Numbered from the stretch's first letter, positions 26,941-35,657 are shown. The stretch is 64,000 nt of DNA from DASQFQ01 sp963722815 (GCA_963722815.1 CAVROM010000007.1:62001-126000), one strand, 5' to 3'. Notes: generated by a model from the letters alone, not told the origin. Numbers and translations: made by a program.

Positions 26941-29856
26941 GTGCTGTCGATCGGCAAGCTCTCGGCCGGCCAGGCCAGCTACTACCTCGAGCAGGCGCAG
27001 GGGTCGGTCACGCATGCCGGCGCCGTGAGCTCCGGGGTCGAGGACTACTACCTCAGCGGGCCGGAGGTGAGCGGGACGTGGGAGGGTTCGGGAGCCGTCG
27101 TGCTCGGGCTGCGCGGGACCGTTGACGCCCAGGCGCTGGACCGGGTGCTCGCTGGCGAGCATGTCGCGACGGGCGAGCCGCTTGGCCGGGTTCTGGCGGC
27201 CCGAGTGCCCGGATTCGACCTGACGTTCTCGGCGCCGAAGAGCGTGAGCGTGCTGTTCGGCGTTGGAGGCAGCGAGCTACGGGGCGCGATTCGTGACGCG
27301 CACGACGCGGCCGTGCGGGAGGCGCTCGGATACATGGAGCGAGCCGCGGCCATGACGCGGCGCGGTCCCGGCGGAGTGCATGCGATTGCGGGTAACGGCC
27401 TGGTCGCGGCCGCGTTCCGGCATCGCACGTCGCGCGCCGGCGACCCGCAGCTGCACACCCACGTGCTCGTGGCGAATCTAACGCTGGGCGCCGATGGACA
27501 GTGGTCGACGCTCGACGGTCGCCGGATCTATGCGCACGCGAAGACCGCCGGTTTCCTCTACGAGACGCGGCTGCGGAACCTGCTCACCCGCGAGCTCGGC
27601 GTCGAGTGGGGTCCGGTCCGGAATGGGATCGCTGATATCGACGGCGTACCGGCGGGCGTTCTGCGGGCGTTCAGCCGGCGACGAGCCGACATCGATGCCG
27701 AGCTCGAGCGCCGTGGCGCGACGAGCGCTGCCGCCGCCCAAGTCGCGGCGCTGCAGACGCGCCGCGTCAAGGACTATCGCGTCACGCCGGAGCAACTTCA
27801 GCCCGAGTGGCGGCGGCGCGCCGCGAGTCTTGGCTTCTCGGCGGAGCAGATTCGCGGCCTGCTTGGTCGGGCGATGGTCTCAGAGCTCGGTCAGGCGCTC
27901 GAGCGCGAGATCGCCGAGGCGCTGGTTGGGGCCGATGGGCTGACCCGTGATCGGGCGACGTTCACGCGCCGCGCCGTCATCCAGATGTTCTCCGAGCGGC
28001 TGCCGGCGGACGCCGGCCTCACGATCGTGGAGATCGAGGCGGCGGTGGATCGATTCCTCGCCTCTGATCGCGCCGTGGCGCTTGCGGTTGGTGAGCGCGG
28101 CCTCAGTCGTTCCGACGTGCTGTGGGGCCGCGACGGTCGGGTCGTGCCGCTCGTACGGGGCGAGCGGGTCTACTCGACGCCGGAGCTTCTGCAGCTCGAG
28201 CAGCACATCCTCCAGCACGCGACTTCGACGCAGAACGGAAGCATCGGCGTGGCGCGCGAGCGCATGGTCGAGCGCGCGCTGAGCAAGCGCCCGACATTGA
28301 GCGGCGAGCAAGCGGAGATGGTGCGCCGGCTCACGCTCGAGGGCGACGGAGTCGCAGTGGTGGTCGGGCAGGCCGGCGCCGGAAAGACGTTCGCCCTCGC
28401 CGCGGCGACGGAGGCGTGGAAGGCGAGTGGCCGCGTGGTTGTCGGCGCGGCCGTTGCGCGGCGCGCAGCCCGCAATCTCGAGCAGAGCACCGGGATCGCG
28501 AGCACAAGCCTCGCCGCGCTGTTCGCCGAGCTCGACCATCGCCCAGCTGGGTTGCCGCGCCGTGCTGTCGTGGTCATCGACGAGGCGAGCATGGTCTCGA
28601 CGCGGCAGCTCGCGCGGCTCGTCGCGCACACCTCCCGCGTACAGGCGAAGCTGGTGCTTCTCGGCGATCATCGCCAGCTGCCCTCCATCGAAGCCGGCGG
28701 CGCATTCCGAGCTCTGATCACGCGGCTACCGGTGATCGAACTTCGCGAGAATCGACGGCAGGCGGAGCGCTGGGAGCGCGAGGCGCTCGTGCTGCTTCGC
28801 GACGGGCGAGGCGCCGATGCGCTGCGGGAGTACGAGGCGCGTGGGCGCGTCGTGGCCGGCGAGGACGCCGACGCGCTGCGTCAGAAGCTGGTCGCCGATT
28901 GGTGGGCAGCGCGTGACCCCGACCGGTCGGTGATGATCGCGCACCGCCGCGTCGACGTCCGGGACCTCAACGGGCGTGCTCGCGCGTTACTGCGGGTCTC
29001 GGGCGCGCTCGGCCGCGACGAGCTGACGGTCGGTCCCGCCGCGTTCGCGGTGGGTGATCGCGTCGTACTGCGCAGGAACGACCGGCGGCTCGGCATTTCC
29101 AACGGCGATCGCGGCGTCGTCACCCGCGTCGACGTGACGGCCCGATCGATCGACATCGCGCTCGGCAGCCAGCAGGTGCGCCTCCCTGCGGACTACCTGG
29201 ACTCACCGACTCGCCACGGGGCCGCGCTCCAACACGCGTACGCGATCACCGGCCACGTCGCCCAAGGGCTGACGTTCCGGCAGACCTTCGTCCTCGCCAG
29301 CGACCGGATCTCGAGCGAGTGGGCATACAGCGCGCTCAGCCGTGGCCGGGAGAGCAACCGGCTCTATGCCATCTCAGAGCGCGATCGCGAGCGAGACGAG
29401 TATGCGCCGGCCGAGCGGGCCGGCGGCGGGACGCGCGATCGGCTCGCGACCGCGGTCGAGCGATCGGAGGCTCATGAACTGGCAAGCGACACGGGGCGGG
29501 AAGAGCGGCTCGTCGGGGAGCTTCAGCGCGCGCACGCAGAGCTCGACGCCGCCAGTAGCGAACGCGATGCCGCCGCTGGGCGGCATACCGAGCTGGAGGA
29601 CGTCGCCCCACATCCGCTGCGACGGGGTGCCCGGCGGCAACACCAGCAAGCTCTCACGCGTGCGCGTGATACGGAAGAACGCGCGGCGGCTCGCGTGGCC
29701 GCTTGCCGCGACAGGGTGAACGCAGTGCTCGCAGAGCTACAGCGGGTGCGGCGCGTCGAGTCGCGTAGACAGGAACCGCAGCGGGCACCGCGGCTCGAGC
29801 GGCCAGAGCGGGTGCTCGACCGCGCGGCTGGCGCCGGCTGGGAGATCGGCCGGTAG
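26941..29856 (+). CDS. MobF-family conjugative relaxase/helicase (TrwC/TraI-like)
   Basis: A 971-residue intact protein. The N-terminal relaxase domain begins VLSIGKLSAGQASYYLEQA (tandem Tyr near the start), with LTFSAPKSVSVLFGVG and the three-His metal site HRTSRAGDPQLHTHVLVAN (about residues 160-178). The second half is a RecD-like helicase with Walker A VVVGQAGAGKTFALAAATE (about 475), Walker B VVVIDEASMVSTRQL (about 543), GDHRQLPSIEAGGAF and ITGHVAQGLTF. The GTG at 26941 fits the family start better than the open frame further upstream. It nicks oriT and unwinds the transferred strand. No type IV secretion genes are in the window, so the element would need a helper. Confidence 0.93.
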   Translation: MLSIGKLSAGQASYYLEQAQGSVTHAGAVSSGVEDYYLSGPEVSGTWEGSGAVVLGLRGTVDAQALDRVLAGEHVATGEPLGRVLAARVPGFDLTFSAPKSVSVLFGVGGSELRGAIRDAHDAAVREALGYMERAAAMTRRGPGGVHAIAGNGLVAAAFRHRTSRAGDPQLHTHVLVANLTLGADGQWSTLDGRRIYAHAKTAGFLYETRLRNLLTRELGVEWGPVRNGIADIDGVPAGVLRAFSRRRADIDAELERRGATSAAAAQVAALQTRRVKDYRVTPEQLQPEWRRRAASLGFSAEQIRGLLGRAMVSELGQALEREIAEALVGADGLTRDRATFTRRAVIQMFSERLPADAGLTIVEIEAAVDRFLASDRAVALAVGERGLSRSDVLWGRDGRVVPLVRGERVYSTPELLQLEQHILQHATSTQNGSIGVARERMVERALSKRPTLSGEQAEMVRRLTLEGDGVAVVVGQAGAGKTFALAAATEAWKASGRVVVGAAVARRAARNLEQSTGIASTSLAALFAELDHRPAGLPRRAVVVIDEASMVSTRQLARLVAHTSRVQAKLVLLGDHRQLPSIEAGGAFRALITRLPVIELRENRRQAERWEREALVLLRDGRGADALREYEARGRVVAGEDADALRQKLVADWWAARDPDRSVMIAHRRVDVRDLNGRARALLRVSGALGRDELTVGPAAFAVGDRVVLRRNDRRLGISNGDRGVVTRVDVTARSIDIALGSQQVRLPADYLDSPTRHGAALQHAYAITGHVAQGLTFRQTFVLASDRISSEWAYSALSRGRESNRLYAISERDRERDEYAPAERAGGGTRDRLATAVERSEAHELASDTGREERLVGELQRAHAELDAASSERDAAAGRHTELEDVAPHPLRRGARRQHQQALTRARDTEERAAARVAACRDRVNAVLAELQRVRRVESRRQEPQRAPRLERPERVLDRAAGAGWEIGR

Positions 29857-29863
29857 CGAGAGC

Positions 29864-30097
29864 ATGGCCCTCGTCGAGCACAACGGCGTCGCCGCGGCCC
29901 AGACCGAGCTGCCACTGCTCTCAGAGCCGCTGCTGACCGCAGACGAGGCAGCCGAGTTGCTCCGCGTTCGGCGATCGACCGTCTACGAGCTCGCCCGCAA
30001 CCGGCGGCTCCCGCACGTGAAGGTCGGCCGCCGCGTCCTCTTCGTGCGCTCGGATCTCGCCGCGTGGATCGTCACGAACCGCGTCGAGCCGCGCTGA
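29864..30097 (+). CDS. Helix-turn-helix excisionase-family protein (Xis/RDF-like)
   Basis: A 77-residue protein dominated by a MerR/excisionase-type HTH: LLTADEAAELLRVRRSTVYE, then LARNRRLPHVKVGRRVLFVR and SDLAAWI. Such proteins bind the attachment region and direct a tyrosine integrase toward excision, or act as small regulators. It begins seven bases after the relaxase stop and overlaps the convergent integrase gene by 26 bases, an arrangement that fits an RDF. Its role is inferred from context. Confidence 0.85.
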   Translation: MALVEHNGVAAAQTELPLLSEPLLTADEAAELLRVRRSTVYELARNRRLPHVKVGRRVLFVRSDLAAWIVTNRVEPR

Positions 30098-31247
30098 TGC
30101 TGGCCTCGGGCCGCGACACGGCGAATGCCGCGGCGACGAGCTCGGCCTCGTCTGGGCGCTCGACGTAGTGGAGGTACTTCATCGTCGTGGCCACGTCGGC
30201 GTGCCCCATCCACTCCTGGACGCGACGGATGTCCGCCTTGGCGATCATGCGCGTCCCGAACGTGTGCCGCAGGTCGTGGAAGCGCAGTCGGCGGAGCTCG
30301 GCCCGTTCGAGCGCGACCCGGTAGCGCTTCGAGAGCGCTGAGGGATCGAGGTAGCCGCCTGTGGCGCTCGGGAACACGAGGTTGTTCTCGCCAGTCCAGC
30401 CCTCGCGGCTCGCGAGGCGTGCCAGGACCGAAGCGACGTCGGGCGCCAGTGGAACCGAGCGGACCTTGCCGCTCTTCGGCGTCGTCAGACGCCCGCCGGC
30501 GAACGAGCCGCACACCCGAACGCGCGACGCCGCGAAATCGACGTCGCGCCAGCGGAGCGCGACAAGCTCGCCGCGGCGCAGACCCGTGAAAGCAGCGGTC
30601 AGGTAGAGCGCGCCGTCCTGCTCGGACTCGGCGGCGCGCACCAGCGCCCACACCTCTTCCGGCGAGAACACCTCGATCGCCGCGCGCGAGCGATGGCGCG
30701 GCTTCTCGACGTCGGCCATCGGGTTGTGGCGTAGCCGGTGGACGCGTCGCGCCCGCGTCAGCACGCCATTGAGCACGGTGAGCAGCTTGATCTTCGTCCG
30801 ATTGCCCACGCGCAGCGTCGCCTTCCATGCCTCGATGCGATCCGCCGTCACGTCCTCGAGCCGTAGCGATCCGAACGTGGGCACGAGGTGCGCGCGAATC
30901 GCTGAGCGGTAGTCGCCGACCGTCGACGGCTTGCGGTCGAGGTCGTGCGCGACGTAGCGCAGGTACTCGGCGCACGCGTCGGCGAACGTCACGCCGGTGC
31001 GGACCATCCCCGGCAGCGTTCCGGCGTGCGCCTGGTCGAGCACATCGCGCAGCCAAGCCTGAGCCGTCCGCTTGGTGAAGAACCCAGCTCGCGGGCGCCC
31101 GCGCTCCGTCCACGCCGGCCCGATCGTGCGGTGGACCTGCCGTCCGTCAGGCAGCCGGTACTTGGCTCGCCAGACCGGCCCGCGAGCGCCCTCGTGGCGG
31201 TAAACGTGTCCCGAGATCGGCGTCATCTCGGGACATAGCTGGGACAC
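30072..31247 (-). CDS. int: Tyrosine recombinase (phage/ICE-type integrase)
   Basis: A 391-residue protein: an N-terminal arm-binding part (GPVWRAKYRLPDGRQVHRTI), a SAM-like core-binding domain (TFADACAEYLRYVAHDLDRK) and a catalytic domain with TGLRRGELVALRW (Arg224), TPKSGK (Lys258), HDLRHTFGTRM (His324/Arg327), WMGHADVATT (His349) and the nucleophile Tyr358 in MKYLHY. The start is a GTG at 31247, or an ATG at 31226. It sits directly beside tRNA-Lys, its presumed attB. GGGACAC-type repeats overlap its 5' end, suggesting autoregulation as well as arm binding. Confidence 0.95.
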   Translation of the reverse strand: MSQLCPEMTPISGHVYRHEGARGPVWRAKYRLPDGRQVHRTIGPAWTERGRPRAGFFTKRTAQAWLRDVLDQAHAGTLPGMVRTGVTFADACAEYLRYVAHDLDRKPSTVGDYRSAIRAHLVPTFGSLRLEDVTADRIEAWKATLRVGNRTKIKLLTVLNGVLTRARRVHRLRHNPMADVEKPRHRSRAAIEVFSPEEVWALVRAAESEQDGALYLTAAFTGLRRGELVALRWRDVDFAASRVRVCGSFAGGRLTTPKSGKVRSVPLAPDVASVLARLASREGWTGENNLVFPSATGGYLDPSALSKRYRVALERAELRRLRFHDLRHTFGTRMIAKADIRRVQEWMGHADVATTMKYLHYVERPDEAELVAAAFAVSRPEASISAARRGS

Positions 31248-31252
31248 GGTCC
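31206..31252. repeat. GGGACAC-type repeats at the integrase end (candidate arm sites)
   Basis: GTGTCCCGAG (31206-31215, inverted), CTCGGGACAT (31228-31237) and GGGACACGGTCC (31241-31252) match the tandem GGGACACGGTT units at 19032-19057 near the other end of the element. They overlap the first codons of the integrase gene. Confidence 0.55.
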
Positions 31253-31279
31253 AAACTCGCCCCCCGCCCCAAGAAACAC

Positions 31280-31303
31280 GAAAGGCCCGCGAATGCGGGC
31301 CTT
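31280..31303 (-). terminator. Hairpin terminator downstream of tRNA-Lys
   Basis: A perfect 10-bp stem AAAGGCCCGC with loop GAAT and GCGGGCCTTT, placed 8 bases past the tRNA 3' end in the direction of tRNA transcription. On the - strand it is followed by CGTGTTTCTT, a weak T-rich run, as in an intrinsic terminator. Confidence 0.8.
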
Positions 31304-31309
31304 TGTTCG

Positions 31310-31352
31310 ATGCCCCCGCCAGGAATCGAACCTGGAACCTTCGGATTAAGAG
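31310..31352. other. attR within the intact tRNA-Lys gene
   Basis: Identical to the 43 bases at 18904-18946. It covers the tRNA 3' end, T-arm, variable loop, and the 3' side of the anticodon stem and loop up to the anticodon. Because the element lies to the left, the 3' part of the present tRNA comes from the element's attP, and the original 3' part was displaced to attL. Confidence 0.92.
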
Positions 31353-31383
31353 TCCGCTGCTCTGCCAGTTGAGCTACAAGGGC
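31311..31383 (-). tRNA. tRNA-Lys(CTT)
   Basis: A 73-base cloverleaf on the - strand. Acceptor GCCCTTG pairs with CGGGGGC (two G:U pairs) plus discriminator A. The D-arm has GCTC...GAGC, the anticodon loop is CTCTTAA with anticodon CTT, and the T-arm is CCAGG-TTCGAAT-CCTGG. No CCA is encoded. It is the integration target of the 12.4-kb element and is kept intact by it. Confidence 0.96.
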
Positions 31384-31406
31384 GCTGGCGCAAGTGTAGA
31401 ACGAAG

Positions 31407-32098
31407 CTACGGGGTCGCGCTGGGCTGGGCCGCCGCGCCCTGCGCCGACTGCTTGGCCGACTCGAGCTGGCCCTTCAGGGCCTCGCGCATGTCCGGGTCG
31501 GTGAGCTCGAGCGCCTTGTTCTTGGCGAGGTCGCCCTTGCGGGTCTGGCCTGCCTGGTAGGCGAAGATCGCGAGCTGGGTGAAGGTCGCGGCCGTGGGTC
31601 TGGCGTCGGTGATGACCTCCTGGGCCTCCGCCGCCTTGGCGAGCTGGTTCAGCGCCCCGAACGCCTGCACCATCAGGCTCGCCACGCGGTCGTCGGGCTT
31701 CTTCGGGTTCAGCGCGAGATAGCGCTCCCACGCGTCGCCCGCGCTGTTGAGCTGCGCGACGCCCTTCTTGGTGAAGGTGGACTTCTCGGCGTCGAAGTTC
31801 GTCGCCGGCCCCGGCGAGCTGGAAGCGCGCGCGGGCGAGCGCGGCCCAGGCGGCGCGCGTCCTGGGGGTTGGCCTTGCGTCTTCGCGAGCGCCGCGGCCT
31901 CCGCCTTGCGTGAAGCGGTCGCCGCTGGTGTCGCCGCCTCCGGTCGTCCCGGTGATCGCGTCGACCAGGCCGCCGGAGATGCCGCCGCCGCCGCCGATGC
32001 CGAACAGCACCAGGCCGCCGCCCATCAGGAAGGCGAGGCGCGATGTAGACGATCTTGACGGTCCGGCGTCTACCGGAGCCTCTGAGGTCGAAGAGCAT
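31407..32098 (-). CDS. Tetratricopeptide-like membrane-anchored protein, frameshifted
   Basis: MLFDLRGSGRRRTVKIVYI is followed, one frame on, by a transmembrane helix (LAFLMGGGLVLFGIGGGG). Helical repeats follow after further shifts: ANPQDARAAWAALARARFQL, and KGVAQLNSAGDAWERYLALN in the next piece. The last 92 residues are intact (SLMVQAFGALNQLAKAAEAQ, ATFTQLAIFAYQAGQTRKGD, ALELTDPDMREALKGQLESA). Three or more indels are needed. The layout resembles TPR-containing single-pass proteins. It lies directly downstream of tatC on the same strand, possibly co-transcribed. Function unknown. Confidence 0.7.
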
Positions 32099-32104
32099 GG
32101 TCGG

Positions 32105-33094
32105 TCAGGAGTCGAGGTCGGCGGATTCAGGCTCATCGGGTTCCCTGCGCCGAGCGCGCCGATCGAGCACCGCTGCCAACAGGATAGAGCCCTCGAAGAG
32201 GAGGTAGAGCGGCGCGAGGAGCGAGAGCATCGTCACCGGATCCTGGCCCGGCAGCAGCATCGCGGCGATCGCGCAGACCAGGAACGCGTAGCGCCGGGAG
32301 TGGCGCAGCTGCGCCGTCGTGACGATCCCCACGCGCGTGATGGCAAGGATCCCGACCGGCACCTGGAACGCGATCCCCATCGCGATCAGGACCGTGACCG
32401 AGAACTTGTAGTACTGGTTGGCCTGTATGAGGATGTCGTAGTTGTCGGCGTTGAAGTTCTGCAGGAAGCTGATCGCGTTCGGCAGGACCATGTAGTAAGC
32501 GAACACGACGCCGGCGATGAACAGGAACGGCACCATCAGCATCAGCGGCAGCGCCACCTGCCGCTCCTGGCTCGAGAACGCCGGCAGCACGAACGCGTAG
32601 GCCTGGAAGAGCAGGAACGGGAGCGACAGCAGCAGCGCCGCGTAGGCGACGATGCGGATGGTGGCGGTGAACGGCTCGCCGACGCCCAGCGTCACCGGCC
32701 TTCGCTTCGTCTCGGGCGGCACCGACTTCGCGAGCGCGCGCTGCTGGGCGGCGAGCTCGGTGTAGGTCGCGCGCACGGTGGCCCCGTCCGCGCTCGCGGC
32801 CAGTTCGTCGAACGCCTTCGCCGACGCGAGCGCCGTCTTGCGCACCTGCGCCTGGTAGGCGGCCGTCCGCTCCAGCGGGTCGTTCTTCGGCGCGCTCTTC
32901 TTGTGCAGCAGCGACGCGCCGTTCTCGAGCGGCCGGTTCATGATGTCGAGGATCGCGTTGTCCTGCCACAGGCAGATGCCGAACGCGATCAGGAACACGA
33001 CGATGCAGGCGATCAGCCGCGTGCGCAGCTCGTCGAGGTGATCGACCAGGCTCAGCCGATCCTCGTGCCGGATCGGCCGCAGGGTGCTCGCCAT
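32105..33094 (-). CDS. tatC: Sec-independent protein translocase TatC, with a long first periplasmic loop
   Basis: A 329-residue protein. The N-terminal signature LSLVDHLDELRTRLI is followed by TM1 (residues 28-43). Five more helices follow, including LLLSLPFLLFQAYAFVLPAF, VALPLMLMVPFLFIAGVVFA, FSVTVLIAMGIAFQVPVGIL and SRRYAFLVCAIAAMLLPGQD with PVTMLSLLAPLYLLFE. TatC is the twin-arginine-receptor subunit. Between TM1 and TM2 are about 100 residues instead of the usual 45 or so; residues 62-132 look charged and helical. The Rieske protein at 37156 is an obvious Tat substrate. No frameshift. Confidence 0.94.
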   Translation of the reverse strand: MASTLRPIRHEDRLSLVDHLDELRTRLIACIVVFLIAFGICLWQDNAILDIMNRPLENGASLLHKKSAPKNDPLERTAAYQAQVRKTALASAKAFDELAASADGATVRATYTELAAQQRALAKSVPPETKRRPVTLGVGEPFTATIRIVAYAALLLSLPFLLFQAYAFVLPAFSSQERQVALPLMLMVPFLFIAGVVFAYYMVLPNAISFLQNFNADNYDILIQANQYYKFSVTVLIAMGIAFQVPVGILAITRVGIVTTAQLRHSRRYAFLVCAIAAMLLPGQDPVTMLSLLAPLYLLFEGSILLAAVLDRRARRREPDEPESADLDS

Positions 33095-33104
33095 ACGGAG
33101 CGGC

Positions 33105-33381
33105 CTAGCGCTGCTCGGAGGCGACCCCGTCGGACACCGGCTTGGTCGCCGGCTCCTCCTCGGGTCGGCCGAGCGCGGCGGTCGCCTGCCGGCGCGTGTC
33201 GTCGTCGTCGTCGTCGTCGCCGTCGGACTTGCTCGTGATCGAGTCCTTGAACTCGCGCATGCTCGCGCCGAGCTGGCGCCCCAGGCCGGGCAGGCGCTTG
33301 GGCCCGAAGATCAGCAGCACGATCCCGAGCACGATGAGTGAGCTCGAGGGGACCGATGGTTTCGAAGACGGCGAGGCTCAT
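33105..33381 (-). CDS. tatA: Twin-arginine translocase subunit TatA, frameshifted
   Basis: From ATG 33381: MSLAVFETIGPLEL, then after removing one base (ctcActcatc) LIVLGIVLLIFGPKRLPGLG, the TatA transmembrane helix and FGPKRLP hinge. The amphipathic helix RQLGASMREFKDSI follows, then an acidic tail with seven consecutive Asp. About 91 residues. TatA forms the transport pore with TatC, whose gene starts 10 bases downstream. Confidence 0.9.
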
Positions 33382-33522
33382 ACGACCGTTCCTACGCGCG
33401 ACCAAGCCTAGCGGCTCACACGACCCTGGACGTTTGGTCCATTCCGGGGCGAATGGACGGATGGCCCAGTCAAGGTGCGACACCGGGTGCCCGATGTAGG
33501 GGCCAGACCCCATCTAGCTGCC

Positions 33523-33945
33523 ATGAACCCCTCCTCAGACAACTCCCAGTACGTCCGCCGCGTGGTCCTCCCCTCGGGCCGCGAGATCGAAGTCGTGTAC
33601 TTCGACGCACAGCCGGCGCCCGCCGACGCTGAGCCCATCGTCTCGAGCCCCGAGCGCGACCTCCACGAGTGCCCCGAGTGCGAGCGCACCCTGGTGTACC
33701 CGGTGGAGTGGGAGGAGGCGTCCCCGACCCAGTGGGAAGTGCTCCTGCGCTGCCCCAACTGCGAGTGGACGCACCTGGGCATCTTCGACCAGGCCGTCGT
33801 CGACCGCTTCGACGAGGAGCTCGACCACGGCACCGAGTGCCTGATCGAGGACCTCACGCGCCTCACGCACGCCAACATGGAGGACGAGATCGAGCGCTTC
33901 ACCTCCGCGCTCGCCTCGGACCTCATCTGGCCGATGGACTTCTAG
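33523..33945 (+). CDS. Zinc-ribbon protein of unknown function
   Basis: A 140-residue acidic protein with a central CPECERTLVYPVEWEEAS ... LLRCPNCEW element, a likely zinc ribbon. It is followed by a helical acidic region (FDQAVVDRFDEELDHGTECL, ANMEDEIERFTSAL). The N-terminus is MNPSSDNSQYVRRVVLPSGR from ATG 33523; the frame is open earlier but no earlier start is needed. I know no function. The G+C and codon use fit the host. It is convergent with the prenyl-synthase gene, separated by hairpin-repeat copy C. Confidence 0.8.
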   Translation: MNPSSDNSQYVRRVVLPSGREIEVVYFDAQPAPADAEPIVSSPERDLHECPECERTLVYPVEWEEASPTQWEVLLRCPNCEWTHLGIFDQAVVDRFDEELDHGTECLIEDLTRLTHANMEDEIERFTSALASDLIWPMDF

Positions 33946-33960
33946 CCCGCCGCTAGCCCC

Positions 33961-33995
33961 CCGCTAGGCACAGGTGCCTGGCTTGGCGCCTAGCT
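33961..33995. repeat. Hairpin repeat copy C (inverted orientation)
   Basis: Read on the - strand: CTAGGCGCCAAGCC, then stem AGGCA, loop CCTG, stem TGCCT, then AGCGG. Compared with copies at 2311, the base pair next to the loop has changed on both sides, so pairing is preserved. The prenyl-synthase stop TAG (33990-33992) lies in its left end. It separates convergent genes. Confidence 0.8.
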
Positions 33996-34952
33996 GTAGC
34001 GGTCGACCACGCCGTCGGCCACCAGCTCGAGCGCACCGCGCTGGGCCGGCGGCAGCTCCGGCAGATCGACCTTCGCGTCCGCGACCATCGCGAGCGCATC
34101 TCCCCGCGCGACCTCCAGCGCCCCCGTGGCGGCGATCGCGTCGCACACCGCCTCCGCCTCCTCGGGCGTCCTCACCCCGCGCAGATCGAGCGCGGCGAGC
34201 TCCGGATCGCGCTCGCGGGCGACGATCAGCGGCAGCGTCACCGTGCCGTCGAGCAGGTCGGTGCCCCGGTGCTTGCCGGTGCGCTCCGCCGGGCCTGAGA
34301 CGTCGAGCACGTCGTCGAGCAGCTGGAACGCGAGCCCGATCCGGCGGCCGAACTGCCCCAGCAGCTCGTCCGGCCCGCCGCCCTCCAGCGCACCCAGCCG
34401 GCACGCGGCCTCGAACAGCCGCGCGGTCTTGAGGTCGCAGCGCTCGAGGTAGCGCTCGCGCGACACGCCGACGTTCCAGGCGTCGGAGCGCTGCATCAGC
34501 TCGCCCTGGGCCAGGGCGGAGGAGGCGTCCGAGAGCACCCGCACCTCGTCGGCGCGCCCGTTCGCCACGAGCTCGGCGAACGCGCGCGAGAACAGCAGGT
34601 CGCCGGTGGCGGTCGCCAGCTCGCGGCCCGCGGCGGCGACCACCGTCGGCCGGCCGCGCCGCAGCTGGGCGGCGTCGAGCACGTCGTCGTGGACCAGCGT
34701 GGCCGAGTGCACGAGCTCGACCGCGACCGCGGCGCGCAGCGCGCCGTCGCTCGCCGAGCCCGCGGCCACGAACACCAGCAGCGGCCGCAGCCGCTTGCCG
34801 CCGGCCGAGATCGTCGCGCCCGCGTGCTCGGCCAGCACCGCGCCGTGCGAGGCGGCGACCTCGGCCAGCCGCACCTCGAGCCGGTCGAGCAGCTCCGGCA
34901 CGTGCGCGCCGCCGGCCTCGATGACCGCGGCGACGGCCTCGGCGGAGGCCAT
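33990..34952 (-). CDS. Polyprenyl diphosphate synthase (long-chain, menaquinone side chain)
   Basis: A 320-residue trans-prenyltransferase. First Asp-rich motif HDDVLDAAQLRRGRPT, FARM-like ISAGGKRLRPLLVF, second Asp-rich motif FQLLDDVLDVSG, and KTARLFEAACRLGA. It condenses IPP units to a hepta- to nonaprenyl diphosphate, the membrane tail of menaquinone. It lies immediately after menG (stop and ATG share one base), so the two act in the same pathway. The length and a bulky residue before the first motif suit long-chain products, but the exact chain length is not readable. Confidence 0.9.
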   Translation of the reverse strand: MASAEAVAAVIEAGGAHVPELLDRLEVRLAEVAASHGAVLAEHAGATISAGGKRLRPLLVFVAAGSASDGALRAAVAVELVHSATLVHDDVLDAAQLRRGRPTVVAAAGRELATATGDLLFSRAFAELVANGRADEVRVLSDASSALAQGELMQRSDAWNVGVSRERYLERCDLKTARLFEAACRLGALEGGGPDELLGQFGRRIGLAFQLLDDVLDVSGPAERTGKHRGTDLLDGTVTLPLIVARERDPELAALDLRGVRTPEEAEAVCDAIAATGALEVARGDALAMVADAKVDLPELPPAQRGALELVADGVVDRYS

Positions 34953-35654
34953 CAGCGCACCGTCCCGGAGTGCAGGGCGATGATGCCGCCGGCGGTGAGG
35001 ATCCAGCGCACGTCCTCCAGGCCCGCGCGGGCGAGCACGCCGCCCAGCGCCTCCGGGCCGGGGAAGCGCTTGACCGACTTCGGCAGGTAGGTGTACGCCT
35101 CGTCGAAGCGCCCCATCAGCGGCACGATGCGATCAAACCAAATCGAGAAGAACGTGGAAAGCGGCGGCTTCGTCGGCGTAGTGATCTCGAGCACCACGAC
35201 GCGGCCGCCGGGCCTGACCACCCGCGCCATCTCGGCGCAGCCCGCGCTCGAGGTCGGAGAAGTTGCGCGCCCCGAAGCCGACCGTCGCCGCGTCGAAGCT
35301 GTCATCGGGGTACGGGAGCTCGAGCGCGTTGCCCCACTCCCAGGTCAGCTCCGGCGCCTTCGTGCGCGCGCGCTCGAGCATGCCCTCGGAGAAGTCGGAG
35401 CCCGATCACCTCGCCGCCGGGCGCGACCCGGCGCGCCAGCTCGACCGCCAGGTCGCCCGTGCCGGTGGCGACGTCGAGCGCCCGGCTCGCCCGGCTTCAG
35501 CCGCGCGAGGTCGGCCGCCCGCTCGCGCCAGCGGTGGTGCAGGCCCGGCCGTCATGACCGAGTTCATGACGTCGTAGAAGCCGGCGATGCGGTCGAACAT
35601 CGCTCGGACCTGACCCTCCTCGAGGGTGCCCGACGAGGCGGGGGCGGAGCGCAC
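34952..35654 (-). CDS. menG: Demethylmenaquinone methyltransferase MenG/UbiE, frameshifted
   Basis: Pieces in order: VRAMFDRIAGFYDVMNSVMT, then (after one extra base) GLHHRWRE; after another, RALDVATGTGDLAVELARR (SAM site, VATGTGD); then GSDFSEGMLERARTKAPELT, LPYPDDSFDAATVGFGARNF, and after a last shift EMARVVRPGGRVVVLEITTP and WFDRIVPLMG, YTYLPKSVKRFPGP, GGIIALHSG. At least four single-base insertions, all G or C, restore a typical 230-residue enzyme. It methylates the naphthoquinone ring in the last step of menaquinone synthesis. The neighbouring prenyl synthase and bc complex fit. Confidence 0.88.
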
Positions 35655-35657
35655 GCG

